Below, one piece after another: positions 35,508 to 44,445 of a stretch of 64,000 nt of DNA. Source of the stretch: Gillisella vitis. Its GTDB lineage: Bacteria; Pseudomonadota; Alphaproteobacteria; Rhizobiales; Rhizobiaceae. The notes beneath the pieces were generated by a model, which did no database searches, was not told the origin of the DNA, and saw only the letters and a list, made by a program, of their open reading frames with translations. The DNA lies in contig NZ_LMVL02000001.1 in assembly GCF_001541345.2 (NCBI RefSeq), positions 248,001-312,000 of the forward strand. Direction: 5' to 3'. The position numbers and the translations under genes are program-made. The stretch's first letter is position 1. The number at the start of each line of letters is the position of its first letter.

Positions 35508-35999
35508 ATGACGTTTTCGCCCGTGACCGGTCTCGATCACGAATATTTCCTTCGTCTCAGCTTCAAGGTCGCACTCAGGGCCCAGGAAACAGGCAATCAT
35601 CCCTTCGGTGCTATTCTGGTCGGACCGGATGGCGAGGTGCTGATGGAACAGGAAAACGCCTATAATCCGACGCGCGACATGACCGGGCATGCAGAACGGG
35701 TTCTGATGACCCGCGCCTCGCAAGCCTATACGCCCGAACGTCTCAATCAATGCACCATGTACACGTCAGCCGAGCCCTGTGCCATGTGTGCCGGTGCGGC
35801 CTATTGGGCTGGGATTGGGCGGGTGGTTTTTGGCTTGAGCGAGAGCCAGTTGAAGGCGATGACAGGCAATCATCCTGAAAATCCCACCCTCGACCTGCCA
35901 TGCCGTGTGGTTTTCGAGGCGGGCCAACGCCGCGTTGAGGTTATCGGCCCTTTGCTGAGCGAGGAAGCCGCCAAGTTGCATGATAATGCTTGGGGTTGA
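35508..35999 (+). CDS. Zinc-dependent nucleoside/base deaminase family protein
   Basis: 163 residues of the cytidine/deoxycytidylate deaminase superfamily. The zinc site is complete: His61-Ala-Glu63 (TGHAERVLM) and Cys91-x-x-Cys94 (EPCAMCAGA). The pattern is closest to guanine deaminase or tRNA-adenosine-deaminase-like proteins. ATG 35508 is preferred over the ATG at 35502 because AAGGAG ends seven bases before it. Its place between catabolic genes and a convergent GntR regulator suggests release of ammonia from a ring-derived or purine-like substrate, but a housekeeping role is also possible. Confidence 0.88.
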   Translation: MTFSPVTGLDHEYFLRLSFKVALRAQETGNHPFGAILVGPDGEVLMEQENAYNPTRDMTGHAERVLMTRASQAYTPERLNQCTMYTSAEPCAMCAGAAYWAGIGRVVFGLSESQLKAMTGNHPENPTLDLPCRVVFEAGQRRVEVIGPLLSEEAAKLHDNAWG

Positions 36000-36020
36000 T
36001 GGGGTGAATTGCCCTGGGGT

Positions 36021-36761
36021 TTACGTTGGTGTGGGCGTTCGCGATCCAGTTTTTGAACGTGAGCGCCGGTCGTTGCTCCCCGTCTTTGAAACGAGATCTT
36101 CAAAGGGGCCGTCTAAACGCAAGAGGAGATCACTTGTCTTGCGTAGATGCGCTTCAAGTCGGGAACATGCGAGTTCTGTGTCGCGCGCCAGAACTGCTTC
36201 AGCGATTTCAGCATGTTCAATGTCAACGTGACGGGGCTCTTTAATAAAGGGAACCGCCATGCGTCTATATCGTTCGACCTGCCAGAACATCGAGTCGCGT
36301 AGCTTCAGCCACCAGCGACTATCGCATGCGATAACCAAGGCATCATGGAATGCCGCATGAAGCTCAGTCCAGGCAGGATTAACGGTATCGCTGCCGTTAG
36401 GGTCAGACATCGAGGTATGGTGCAGTTGATGGCTGATGTCTTTGATATGACCTTCCCAGGCTAAGGACCCCTTGGCAATCGATCGGCGAAGGCAGCGAAG
36501 TTCGATCTCTATCCGTACCTCGGTCAAATCCTTTAAATCTTCGATCGAGATCGGGGTAACATGAAATCCGCGCTGAGCCTCTGCAACAACCAGACCATCT
36601 GATGTCAGACGCGCCAAAGCCTCTCGCACCGCCCCGGGGCTAACGCCAAGTTGCCGGCACAAAGTATCGATCTTGAGCCTCGACCCCGGGATAAAGCGGC
36701 CGTTGAGCAAGTCGTGGCGCAGAACCTCATAGGTTTCGAGGGTGCGGGATCGTACTGTCAT
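36021..36761 (-). CDS. GntR/FCD-family transcriptional regulator
   Basis: 246 residues. Winged helix at about residues 8-75 (LKIDTLCRQLGVSPGAVREALARLTSDGLV), then an FCD helical domain with ELHAAFHDALVIACDS and HAEIAEAVLARD carrying the usual His/Asp residues. The C-terminal 25 residues are Ser/Arg/Thr-rich and probably disordered. It is convergent with the deaminase gene and divergent from the peptide-type ABC operon at 37013, so either block could be its target. An 8-bp-arm inverted repeat at 36964-36989 lies in the divergent promoter region. Confidence 0.87.
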   Translation of the reverse strand: MTVRSRTLETYEVLRHDLLNGRFIPGSRLKIDTLCRQLGVSPGAVREALARLTSDGLVVAEAQRGFHVTPISIEDLKDLTEVRIEIELRCLRRSIAKGSLAWEGHIKDISHQLHHTSMSDPNGSDTVNPAWTELHAAFHDALVIACDSRWWLKLRDSMFWQVERYRRMAVPFIKEPRHVDIEHAEIAEAVLARDTELACSRLEAHLRKTSDLLLRLDGPFEDLVSKTGSNDRRSRSKTGSRTPTPT

Positions 36762-36963
36762 CGCGACATTTTCTATCTTATTTTGGTGAAAATATATTTT
36801 TCAACCTTCTGTATATAGAGATCTAAAAACACGCACAATCCGGAAACCTTCATTGGTTCTCCCGCTTCAGAGATCCCGTTTCGTCGGACAGTACGGCTTT
36901 TTGTTTTCAGTTCGTGCATCATCGCTAACAGGCATTGACAGACTGTGACGTTTCGATAGTCTT

Positions 36964-36989
36964 TAATTATGATCTGTATTGCATAATTA
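36964..36989. promoter_or_regulatory. Inverted repeat in the divergent promoter region (candidate operator)
   Basis: TAATTATG at 36964-36971 and CATAATTA at 36982-36989 form perfect 8-bp arms with a 10-bp spacer, ending 23 bp before the binding-protein ATG. The position fits an operator for the divergent GntR protein or for the IclR protein encoded within the downstream cluster. Confidence 0.55.
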
Positions 36990-37012
36990 CAGAATAATAA
37001 AAAGGGAACGTC

Positions 37013-38554
37013 ATGAAACGCAAATTGGGATTGCTGGCAACGCTGGCATTTGCACTTTTACCTGGACTTGCACTCTTGCCGGGGCATGGCCTGGCGCAGG
37101 ACAAGGGCGGGGTCATTAATGTCGCAACCATCGGTGAGCCACCAACACTGGACCCGATGGCCTCCACCGCCGATCTGGTCGGTATGACCACACAGCATAT
37201 TTTCGAGACCTTGTTCACCTTCGATGACAAATGGAATGTCATTCCGCTATTGGCTGAGACCATGCCAACCATCAGTGATGAGGGCAAAACCTACGACATC
37301 ACCTTGCGCGCTGGCGTGAAATTTCATGATGGCTCGGTGATGACCTCCACTGACGTGGTGGCCTCGATTGAGCGCTGGCTTGCAACCGCATCACGCGGCA
37401 AACAGGTTGTGGCCTATATCGACAAGGTGACAGCGCAGGGCGACAATGCCATTCGCATCACGCTGAAAAAGCCCTATGCGCCGTTGTTGTCGCTGCTGGC
37501 GTTCAACAATTCCGCAGCGGTGATCATTCCAAAATCCACCATCGCCGATCCTTTGACAAAATTCATTGGCACTGGCCCCTATATGCTAAAAGAGCGCAAG
37601 CCAGACCAATATATTCAGTTGGTGCGGTTTGACGGCTACGTGCCGAGAACCGATGCCGCGAACGGATTTGGTGGCGCACGCAAAGCCATTCTCGATGAAA
37701 TCCGCTTCATTCCCGTGCCTGATGCCAACACACGGCTTGAAGGCGCAGTCTCCGGTCAGTTTGACTACACAGACTCGCTCGCACCGGAGAGCTATGACCG
37801 CCTGAAAGGCTCAAAAGCCTCTGACCCCGTGGTGCTCAAGCCCTATGGTGCGCCGGTGTTTGTGATGAACACCAAACAGGGCATCATGACCAGCAAGACC
37901 CTGCGCCATGCCGTGCAGGTGGCATTGAACCCGCAGGACATGTTATTGGCCGCCTTTGGCAACCCTGAATTCTTCGCGGTTGATGGTGCGATCTATCCTG
38001 AAGGCTATGCCTGGCACACCAAGGAAGGCATTGCCCGTTATGGCAGTGGCGACCCTGAAGCCGCCGCCAAGCTGATGAAAGAGGCGGGCTATGATGGCAA
38101 GCCAGTGCGCATCCTCACCAGCCGCCAATATGAATTTCACTACAAAATGGCGCAGGTGGCAGCAGAATATCTGAAAGCCGCTGGCTTCAAGGTTGATCTG
38201 CAAATCTATGACTGGGCAACGCTGACAACGCGCCGTGCTGATCCTGCCCTTTGGGATATTTTCATCACCCACGGCCCCTTCCCGCCAGAGCCTGTGCTGA
38301 ACGGCTGGATGTCGGATAGTTACCCCGGCTGGTGGTCAACGCCTGAAAAGACCAAGGCGATTGAGCCATTCATTGCCGAATCTGATCCAGCCAAGCGCCA
38401 GAAGCTTTTCGCGGAGATTCAGAAGACCTTCTATGAGGATGCGCCGGTGTTCAAGGTGGGTGATTTCAATGCGCTTTCGGCCAAGGCCAAAACGCTTGAG
38501 GGCTTCCATCCATCGCCATGGCCTTACTTCTGGAATGTCAGCTCCAAGAAATAA
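37013..38554 (+). CDS. Peptide/opine-type ABC transporter substrate-binding protein (DppA/OppA family)
   Basis: 513 residues with a signal peptide of about 29 residues (hydrophobic core LATLAFALLPGLALLPG, cleavage near GLAQ-DK). The SBP_bac_5 fold is clear: GEPPTLDPMASTADLVG, NVIPLLAETMPTIS, YDITLRAGVKFHDGS and IGTGPYMLKERKPDQY. It captures a peptide, opine or glycoside in the periplasm. AAAGGGAA precedes the ATG. It heads an operon with a beta-glucosidase and two Dpp-type permeases; no ATPase gene is present in the cluster, so it must share one from elsewhere. Confidence 0.92.
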   Translation: MKRKLGLLATLAFALLPGLALLPGHGLAQDKGGVINVATIGEPPTLDPMASTADLVGMTTQHIFETLFTFDDKWNVIPLLAETMPTISDEGKTYDITLRAGVKFHDGSVMTSTDVVASIERWLATASRGKQVVAYIDKVTAQGDNAIRITLKKPYAPLLSLLAFNNSAAVIIPKSTIADPLTKFIGTGPYMLKERKPDQYIQLVRFDGYVPRTDAANGFGGARKAILDEIRFIPVPDANTRLEGAVSGQFDYTDSLAPESYDRLKGSKASDPVVLKPYGAPVFVMNTKQGIMTSKTLRHAVQVALNPQDMLLAAFGNPEFFAVDGAIYPEGYAWHTKEGIARYGSGDPEAAAKLMKEAGYDGKPVRILTSRQYEFHYKMAQVAAEYLKAAGFKVDLQIYDWATLTTRRADPALWDIFITHGPFPPEPVLNGWMSDSYPGWWSTPEKTKAIEPFIAESDPAKRQKLFAEIQKTFYEDAPVFKVGDFNALSAKAKTLEGFHPSPWPYFWNVSSKK

Positions 38555-38589
38555 GCCGGTTTCTATCCTTCAGAATGAAGTAGCACATC

Positions 38590-39918
38590 ATGTCGAGATC
38601 CTTTCCTCCTGATTTTCTCTGGGGCGTGGCGGCCTCTGCCTTTCAAACGGAAGGTGCTGTTCATGCCGATGGGCGCGGCCAAAGTGTGTGGGATATTTAC
38701 AGCCACACACCGGGCCGCACTACCAATGGCGATACTGCCGATATTGCATGCGACCACTACCACCGCTACCCGGAAGACATCGCGCTGATGCGCGGGCTTG
38801 GGGTGAAGGCCTATCGGCTTTCCACCGCTTGGCCGCGCATTTTCCCAACTGGCAGTGGGCAGGTGAACCAGCGAGGATTGGATTTCTACGACAGGGTGAT
38901 CGATCTTGCCTTGCATGAGGGGATAGAGCCTTGGATTTGCCTGCATCATTGGGACATGCCGGTCGCCGTTGAAGACAACGGCGGCTGGCGCAATCGCGAT
39001 ACGGCCAAGATTTTTGCCGATTACGCCGCCGTTGTCACCAGGCATTTTGGTGATCGGGTCAAACGTTTTGCACCAATCAACGAGCCGAATGTGATTCCAT
39101 GGGTGGCCTATAATGTCGGGCGTCATGCGCCCGGAAAGCAGGATTATCCTTCCAGCCTTCAGGCCATTCATACGCTCAATCTTGCCCATGGTTATTCGGT
39201 ATCAGCGGTGCGGGCAGAAGCGCCGCAAGCTGAGGTGGGCAATATCGTTTCCCTTGGTCCGGTACGTCCACACTATGACGATGCCGCCCATGAAGAAGCA
39301 CGCATTCTGGGCGATTGCCTCTGGCGGAGAGTCACGGTTGATCCGCTCTGGCTCGGCACCTACCCGGAGCCGATTGCGGATGCCATGCAGCCCTTCATTC
39401 AACCGGGTGACATGGAGGCCATTTCGCAAAAAATGGATTTCTTCGGCCTCAATCACTATAATCCGGTGTTTGTCGGGCCGAATAAAAACACCAGTTTTGG
39501 CGTATCCGAAACCGCACCCCCAACAGGCATGGGACCACTCACCGATGTCAACTGGGTAGTTGATCCGGCGGCATTTCTGGAGCAGATCCGCGATACCAGC
39601 GCCCGCTATGGCAAGCCAACCATTTACATCACCGAAAACGGTGCCTCCTACCCGGATGCCCTTGGCCCAGACCGTAAGGTGATCGACAACGACCGCATCG
39701 CCTATTTCGACCTCTACCTGAATGCGCTGCTGGATGCGCTGGATGAGGGCCATGACATCAGAGGCTATTTCGCCTGGTCGCTGATGGATAATTTCGAATG
39801 GGGCCGCGGTTATTCCAAGCGGTTCGGCTTGGTTTACGTCGATTATCCCACCCTGCAACGCATTCCCAAACAGTCTTACCATTGGCTCAGCGATGTGATT
39901 GCCGCCAATGCCCTATAA
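38590..39918 (+). CDS. GH1 beta-glucosidase-family glycosidase
   Basis: 442 residues, the full length of bacterial GH1 enzymes. Acid/base Glu165 lies in FAPINEPNV and nucleophile Glu349 in IYITENGAS; the N-terminal substrate motif PDFLWGVAASAFQTEGA is present, as is the aglycone-side WSLMDNFEWGRGYSKRFGLVYVDY. No signal peptide, so it acts in the cytosol after import. It lies between the binding-protein and permease genes of one operon, which links hydrolysis of a beta-glycoside to the uptake system. The Asn before catalytic Glu165 is standard; the PI- preceding it replaces the usual T-L. Confidence 0.94.
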   Translation: MSRSFPPDFLWGVAASAFQTEGAVHADGRGQSVWDIYSHTPGRTTNGDTADIACDHYHRYPEDIALMRGLGVKAYRLSTAWPRIFPTGSGQVNQRGLDFYDRVIDLALHEGIEPWICLHHWDMPVAVEDNGGWRNRDTAKIFADYAAVVTRHFGDRVKRFAPINEPNVIPWVAYNVGRHAPGKQDYPSSLQAIHTLNLAHGYSVSAVRAEAPQAEVGNIVSLGPVRPHYDDAAHEEARILGDCLWRRVTVDPLWLGTYPEPIADAMQPFIQPGDMEAISQKMDFFGLNHYNPVFVGPNKNTSFGVSETAPPTGMGPLTDVNWVVDPAAFLEQIRDTSARYGKPTIYITENGASYPDALGPDRKVIDNDRIAYFDLYLNALLDALDEGHDIRGYFAWSLMDNFEWGRGYSKRFGLVYVDYPTLQRIPKQSYHWLSDVIAANAL

Positions 39919-39942
39919 ATCCAAGCGACGAGAGGGCAGATC

Positions 39943-40884
39943 ATGATCAGCTATATCGTCAAGCGCCTGCTTGGCATGATTGTGGTGATGTTTCTGGTGG
40001 TGACCATTGTGTTTATCATCGTGCGCGTCACCCCCGGTGATCCCGCAGCCGTCATGCTGGGGCCGGATGCGTCAGCCCAAGATGTTGCCGATCTGCGCTC
40101 CAAGCTGGGGCTGGATCAATCGCTGATCTCGCAATACGTATTTTATATCGGCGCCTTATTGACGGGTGATCTGGGCCGCTCGATCTTTCTGGATATGCCA
40201 GTGGGCGCTGCCCTGTTGCAACGGGCCGAGCCAACCTTTTTCCTCACCCTGTTTGCACTGCTGATTGCCTGCGTGCTGGCGCTGCCCATTGGCATTTATG
40301 CCGCCTATCGGCGCGGCTCATGGCTCGATCAAGCGGTGACGGCCATTGCCATGTTGGCGGCCAGCATTCCCAGCTTTTGGCTTGGTTTGATCCTCATGCA
40401 GTTCTTTGCGGTCAAGCTGCAACTGTTTCCCGTCTCCGGTTATGGCGGACCGGGAACAAGCTTTCTGGAGCGGATGTATCATCTGGCTTTGCCCGCCATC
40501 GCGCTGGGTCTGGTCTCATCATCCCTGATCCTACGCTTTACCCGTGCTTCCATGCTGGATGTGCTGGGCGATGATTTTGTGCGCACCGCCCGCGCCAAAG
40601 GCCTTCAAGAGCGGCATGTGGTGCTGCGCCATGCGCTGAAAAATGCCCTGATCCCCATCCTCACTGTGGTGGGGCTGACGGCGGCTGTCTTGATTTCGGG
40701 AGCTGTTGTGACCGAGACGGTGTTTGGCCTGCCCGGCATTGGCAGCCTCGTGGTCTCTGCTGTTCTGCGCCGGGATTATCCGGTCATTCAAGGGGCCTTG
40801 CTGGTAGTTGCCGGTCTCTATGTGTTGGTGAATTTCGCCATCGATATGCTCTATCTGCTGATTGATCCGAGGGTGCGTTACTGA
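39943..40884 (+). CDS. ABC transporter permease, DppB/OppB family
   Basis: 313 residues with six predicted membrane segments. Diagnostic strings are the N-terminal FLVVTIVFIIVRVTPGDPAA and the EAA loop DFVRTARAKGLQERHVVLRHALKNALIP. Length and architecture fit DppB. It ends one base into the next permease gene. It forms the channel together with that protein for the ligand bound by the product of 37013-38554. Confidence 0.93.
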   Translation: MISYIVKRLLGMIVVMFLVVTIVFIIVRVTPGDPAAVMLGPDASAQDVADLRSKLGLDQSLISQYVFYIGALLTGDLGRSIFLDMPVGAALLQRAEPTFFLTLFALLIACVLALPIGIYAAYRRGSWLDQAVTAIAMLAASIPSFWLGLILMQFFAVKLQLFPVSGYGGPGTSFLERMYHLALPAIALGLVSSSLILRFTRASMLDVLGDDFVRTARAKGLQERHVVLRHALKNALIPILTVVGLTAAVLISGAVVTETVFGLPGIGSLVVSAVLRRDYPVIQGALLVVAGLYVLVNFAIDMLYLLIDPRVRY

Positions 40885-41765
40885 TGACCCAGCCCATATC
40901 CTTAGAGAGCACACCCCCACCGCAATCAGAAACCTTGCGTTTTCTGCGCCGCCTTTTACGTCGCAAGACGGTGGCGATTGGCCTATGCATTCTCGCCGTC
41001 TTCGTGCTTCTGGCAGTGTTGGCACCATGGATCGCCCCTTATTCACCCTATAAACTTTCGATCATGAACCGGCTAAAACCACCGAGCGGAACCTACTGGT
41101 TTGGCACGGATGAGTTTGGACGCGATGTGTTTTCGCGCACGATTTATGCGGGGCGGCTCTCTCTGCTGGTTGGGGCGTCAGTCGTGGCGCTGTCATCGCT
41201 GATTGGCGTCACGCTTGGGCTGCTGGCAGGCTTTTTTCATCGGCTGGATACACCAATTGCCCGGCTGATTGATGCGATGATGGCCTTTCCCGATATTCTT
41301 CTGGCCATCGCATTGGTAGCGGCCCTTGGGCCATCACTCACCACGGTGATCATTGCCCTTTCGGTGGTCTATGCTCCCCGCTTGGCCCGCATTGTGCGGG
41401 CTTCCACACTGGTGATCCGCGAACTACCCTATATCGAAGCGGCCCGTGCCCTTGGTATTTCCACCACACACATCATGGTGCGGCATGTGCTGCGCAATCT
41501 GATGTCGCCCATTCTGGTGCAGGCCACATTTCTGTTTGCCAGCGCCATGCTGGCCGAAGCGGGCCTGTCGTTTCTGGGCGTCGGCGTCAGCCCGGAAATC
41601 CCCACCTGGGGCACGATGATTGCAACTGGTCGGCAATATGTCGATCAGGCCGATTGGATGACGCTGTTTCCCGGCTTTGCCATCATTCTCTCTGTGATGT
41701 CGCTTCAGATCGTCGGAGACGGTTTGCGCGATATGCTCGACCCAAGACTGCAAAAGGATATTTGA
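40884..41765 (+). CDS. ABC transporter permease, DppC/OppC family
   Basis: 293 residues with the DppC marks PPSGTYWFGTDEFGRDVFSR and the EAA-type loop YIEAARALGISTTHIMVRHVL followed by AEAGLSFLGVGV. It overlaps the DppB-like gene by one base, so translation is coupled. With no DppD or DppF ATPase in the cluster, a chromosomal ATPase pair is probably shared. Confidence 0.93.
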   Translation: MTQPISLESTPPPQSETLRFLRRLLRRKTVAIGLCILAVFVLLAVLAPWIAPYSPYKLSIMNRLKPPSGTYWFGTDEFGRDVFSRTIYAGRLSLLVGASVVALSSLIGVTLGLLAGFFHRLDTPIARLIDAMMAFPDILLAIALVAALGPSLTTVIIALSVVYAPRLARIVRASTLVIRELPYIEAARALGISTTHIMVRHVLRNLMSPILVQATFLFASAMLAEAGLSFLGVGVSPEIPTWGTMIATGRQYVDQADWMTLFPGFAIILSVMSLQIVGDGLRDMLDPRLQKDI

Positions 41766-41767
41766 CC

Positions 41768-42979
41768 ATGCTGCCTCAGGAACAAGGCTTGGGCCTCCTG
41801 CTGTTAAAAAACCTCCGCCCTCTGGCCTTTGGCGACGCAACGCCCCAACAGGCGATCGATATTCTGATTAGTGCTGATGGCAACATCGTCAAGGTTGGCA
41901 AAGACCTTGCCCTGACAGAAGATGCCGAAATCATCGACGGCAAAGGGGCATGGATTTCGCCCGGCTGGGTCGATCTGCATGTGCATATCTGGCATGGCGG
42001 CACGGATATTTCCATTCGCCCATCGGAATGCGGAGCCGAGCGCGGCGTGACCACGCTGGTGGATGCAGGCTCTGCTGGAGAGGCCAACTTTCACGGCTTT
42101 CGCGAATATATCATCGAGCCATCGCGAGAGCGGATCAAAGCATTTTTGAACCTCGGCTCGATTGGTCTGGTGGCCTGCAACCGCGTGCCGGAACTGCGCG
42201 ATATCAAGGATATTGATCTTGACCGTATTCTGGAATGCTACGCTGAAAACAGCGAACATATTGTTGGCCTGAAAGTGCGTGCCAGCCACGTCATTACCGG
42301 ATCATGGGGTGTAACGCCTGTCAAACTCGGCAAGAAAATCGCCAAAATCCTGAAAATTCCGATGATGGTGCATGTTGGCGAACCACCAGCGCTCTATGAT
42401 GAAGTGCTGGAAATTCTAGGCCCCGGCGATGTCGTGACCCATTGCTTCAACGGCAAGGCCGGGTCCAGCATTATGGAAGACGAAGACCTCTACAACCTCG
42501 CCGAGCGCTGCGCTGGCGAAGGAATCCGGCTGGATATCGGCCATGGCGGTGCCTCCTTCTCGTTCAAGGTGGCGGAAGCAGCGATCAAACGGGGGCTTTT
42601 GCCCTTTTCCATCTCCACCGATCTGCATGGGCATTCCATGAATTTCCCGGTCTGGGATCTGGCCACCACCATGTCCAAACTGCTCTCGGTGGGCATGCCG
42701 TTTGAGAAGGTGGTCGAGGCGGTGACCCATGCGCCAGCCTCCGTCATCCGTTTGTCGATGCAGGATCGGCTGGTGCCGGGCGCACGGGCCGATTTCACCA
42801 TTTTTGATCTGGTTGATGCCGATCTGGAAGCAACCGATTCCAACGGCGATGTTGCCCGCCTGACCCAGCTGTTTGAGCCGCGCCATGCCGTGATTGGCCG
42901 CGAGGCCATTGCTGCCAGCCGTTACATTCCGCGCGCCCGCAAACTGGTGCGCCACAGCCATGGCTATTCGTGGCGCTGA
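41768..42979 (+). CDS. Amidohydrolase/deacetylase-family metallohydrolase (Atu3266-like)
   Basis: 403 residues of the amidohydrolase superfamily. Metal and catalytic residues are all visible: His71 and His73 (DLHVHIWH), Lys169 (VGLKVRAS, candidate carboxylated lysine), His202 (MVHVGE), His225 (THCFNG) and Asp285 (STDLHG). The pattern matches the Agrobacterium Atu3266 group of deacetylases that act on N-acyl or O-acyl D-acids, as I recall. ATG 41768 is two bases after the permease stop; longer frames overlap that permease. It probably removes an acyl group from the aglycone released by the glycosidase, giving a free amino or hydroxy acid. Confidence 0.9.
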   Translation: MLPQEQGLGLLLLKNLRPLAFGDATPQQAIDILISADGNIVKVGKDLALTEDAEIIDGKGAWISPGWVDLHVHIWHGGTDISIRPSECGAERGVTTLVDAGSAGEANFHGFREYIIEPSRERIKAFLNLGSIGLVACNRVPELRDIKDIDLDRILECYAENSEHIVGLKVRASHVITGSWGVTPVKLGKKIAKILKIPMMVHVGEPPALYDEVLEILGPGDVVTHCFNGKAGSSIMEDEDLYNLAERCAGEGIRLDIGHGGASFSFKVAEAAIKRGLLPFSISTDLHGHSMNFPVWDLATTMSKLLSVGMPFEKVVEAVTHAPASVIRLSMQDRLVPGARADFTIFDLVDADLEATDSNGDVARLTQLFEPRHAVIGREAIAASRYIPRARKLVRHSHGYSWR

Positions 42980-43012
42980 AATGCATTTGATGATTCTAGA
43001 ATTGGAAACCGC

Positions 43013-43510
43013 GTGAGTATGACTTCACCCTCCACCGATGCCGGATTGCCAACACCCTATGAGCGCCTAGCCGCTCTGGGCATTGCGCTGCCGCCATCCC
43101 CACCACCCATTGCTAATTTTGTCACCCATGTGCGGGAGGGCAATTTGCTGTTCCTCTCCGGTCAGGGGCCGCGCGAAGCAGATGGCTTTCTCTATTCCGG
43201 CAAAGTTGGTGACGACGTACCGCTGGAAGATGCCTATCGCCACGCCCGCCTCACTGGCATCAACCTGATTGCCGTGATGCACGATGCCTTGGGCGATCTC
43301 ACCCGCGTGCGCAAAATTGTCAAAATGCTTGGCATGGTCAATGCCGCGCCGGATTTTCGTGATCATCCGCAGGTGATCAATGGCTGTTCAGACCTGTTCA
43401 TGGAGGTATTTGGTCAAGCGGGTCAGCACGCCCGCTCGGCGGTTGGGTTTGGCTCGCTTCCCGGAAATATCACCGTGGAAATCGAAGTGATTGTGGCGTT
43501 GCACGAATGA
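43013..43510 (+). CDS. RidA-family (YjgF/UK114) protein
   Basis: 165 residues, somewhat longer than RidA (about 130), with an extra N-terminal part. The conserved arginine that binds the carboxylate of imine substrates is present in HARSAVGFGSLPGN, close to Arg105 of Salmonella RidA. RidA proteins hydrolyse reactive enamines and imines made by PLP enzymes. It starts with GTG 43013, follows the deacetylase after 33 bp and lies near a SelA-like PLP enzyme, which fits removal of an enamine intermediate. Confidence 0.88.
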   Translation: MSMTSPSTDAGLPTPYERLAALGIALPPSPPPIANFVTHVREGNLLFLSGQGPREADGFLYSGKVGDDVPLEDAYRHARLTGINLIAVMHDALGDLTRVRKIVKMLGMVNAAPDFRDHPQVINGCSDLFMEVFGQAGQHARSAVGFGSLPGNITVEIEVIVALHE

Positions 43511-43521
43511 GAAAGACCCTC

Positions 43522-44349
43522 TCAGTGAACCCGCCAACCCATGCGCTTTTCGATCCGCTCCGCCGAGGCCTTGACATGGCCCACGTAGGGATTGCCTTCA
43601 GAAAACGCCTTTTGCTCTGGCAAGACGATAGAGATGGTGGCAACACACACACCATCCCGATCACAAATCGGCGAGGCGATACAGGCAACCGCATAGTCGG
43701 ATTCACCCGCCTGAATCGACAGACGCTGCTGAAACGCACGTACCGCCGCATCCGACAAGGTCCGCGCATCCACCTCAGCGCGCCCGGTTGGCGACGAGCG
43801 GGCGCAATGGGCAAACAAGTCGATGCGCTCTTTTTCCGGCAAATGGCCAACGAGAAGGCGGCCAGACGCCGTCCAGTTCAGCGGCACACGGGTGCCAACC
43901 CGCGAGGCGACCTGAAAATGGCTTGGCCCCTCGGCCATGGCCAGCACCAGCATATGGTCATTGTCGCGCCCGCACACTTGCACGGTCTCGCCCGCTTCGC
44001 GGCACAGATCATGCATTTCCTGCGTGGCAATGCTGATGAAATCCAGCGAACGGGAATAGGCAAGGCCGTAATGGTAAAGCCGTGGGCCGAGCCAGATGGC
44101 CCCGTCACCACTGCGGGTCAGCATGTTCTTGTCCACCAGATCATCAATGATGGTGTAAATGGTAGACAGCGGCGCACCAACCGCCTTGGCAATAGCATAA
44201 GGGCCAACGGGCGCGCCCGTTTCATAAAGATGATCCAGCACCTGCAAGGCGCGGTCCATGCCGCTGACGCGCGAGCGACGCTCCGCCGGGGCCTCAACGG
44301 GCTGGCTGTCTGCGGCAACCGATACCGTGCGTGCCTTGCTATCCATCAT
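43522..44349 (-). CDS. IclR-family transcriptional regulator
   Basis: 275 residues: an N-terminal winged helix (MDRALQVLDHLYETGAPVGP, then AKAVGAPLSTIYTIIDDLVDK) and the C-terminal effector domain (VPLNWTASGRLLVGHLPEKE, YAVACIASPICDRDG). The start ATG 44349 has AAGGA four bases upstream, and a TATAAT box lies on the minus strand about 35 bp further upstream. The much longer frame to 44574 runs through the divergent promoter and the PLP gene and is rejected. It is convergent with the RidA gene and divergent from the SelA-like gene, so it sits inside the cluster it presumably controls. Confidence 0.9.
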   Translation of the reverse strand: MMDSKARTVSVAADSQPVEAPAERRSRVSGMDRALQVLDHLYETGAPVGPYAIAKAVGAPLSTIYTIIDDLVDKNMLTRSGDGAIWLGPRLYHYGLAYSRSLDFISIATQEMHDLCREAGETVQVCGRDNDHMLVLAMAEGPSHFQVASRVGTRVPLNWTASGRLLVGHLPEKERIDLFAHCARSSPTGRAEVDARTLSDAAVRAFQQRLSIQAGESDYAVACIASPICDRDGVCVATISIVLPEQKAFSEGNPYVGHVKASAERIEKRMGWRVH

Positions 44350-44445
44350 GCGATCCTTACCTGAGTGATCGGCTATTACATTATAACGGCATAGCTGTCG
44401 ATTGTAGAAATGATGGGCCTTTGCCCACAAAAAGTGGAAAAGCTT

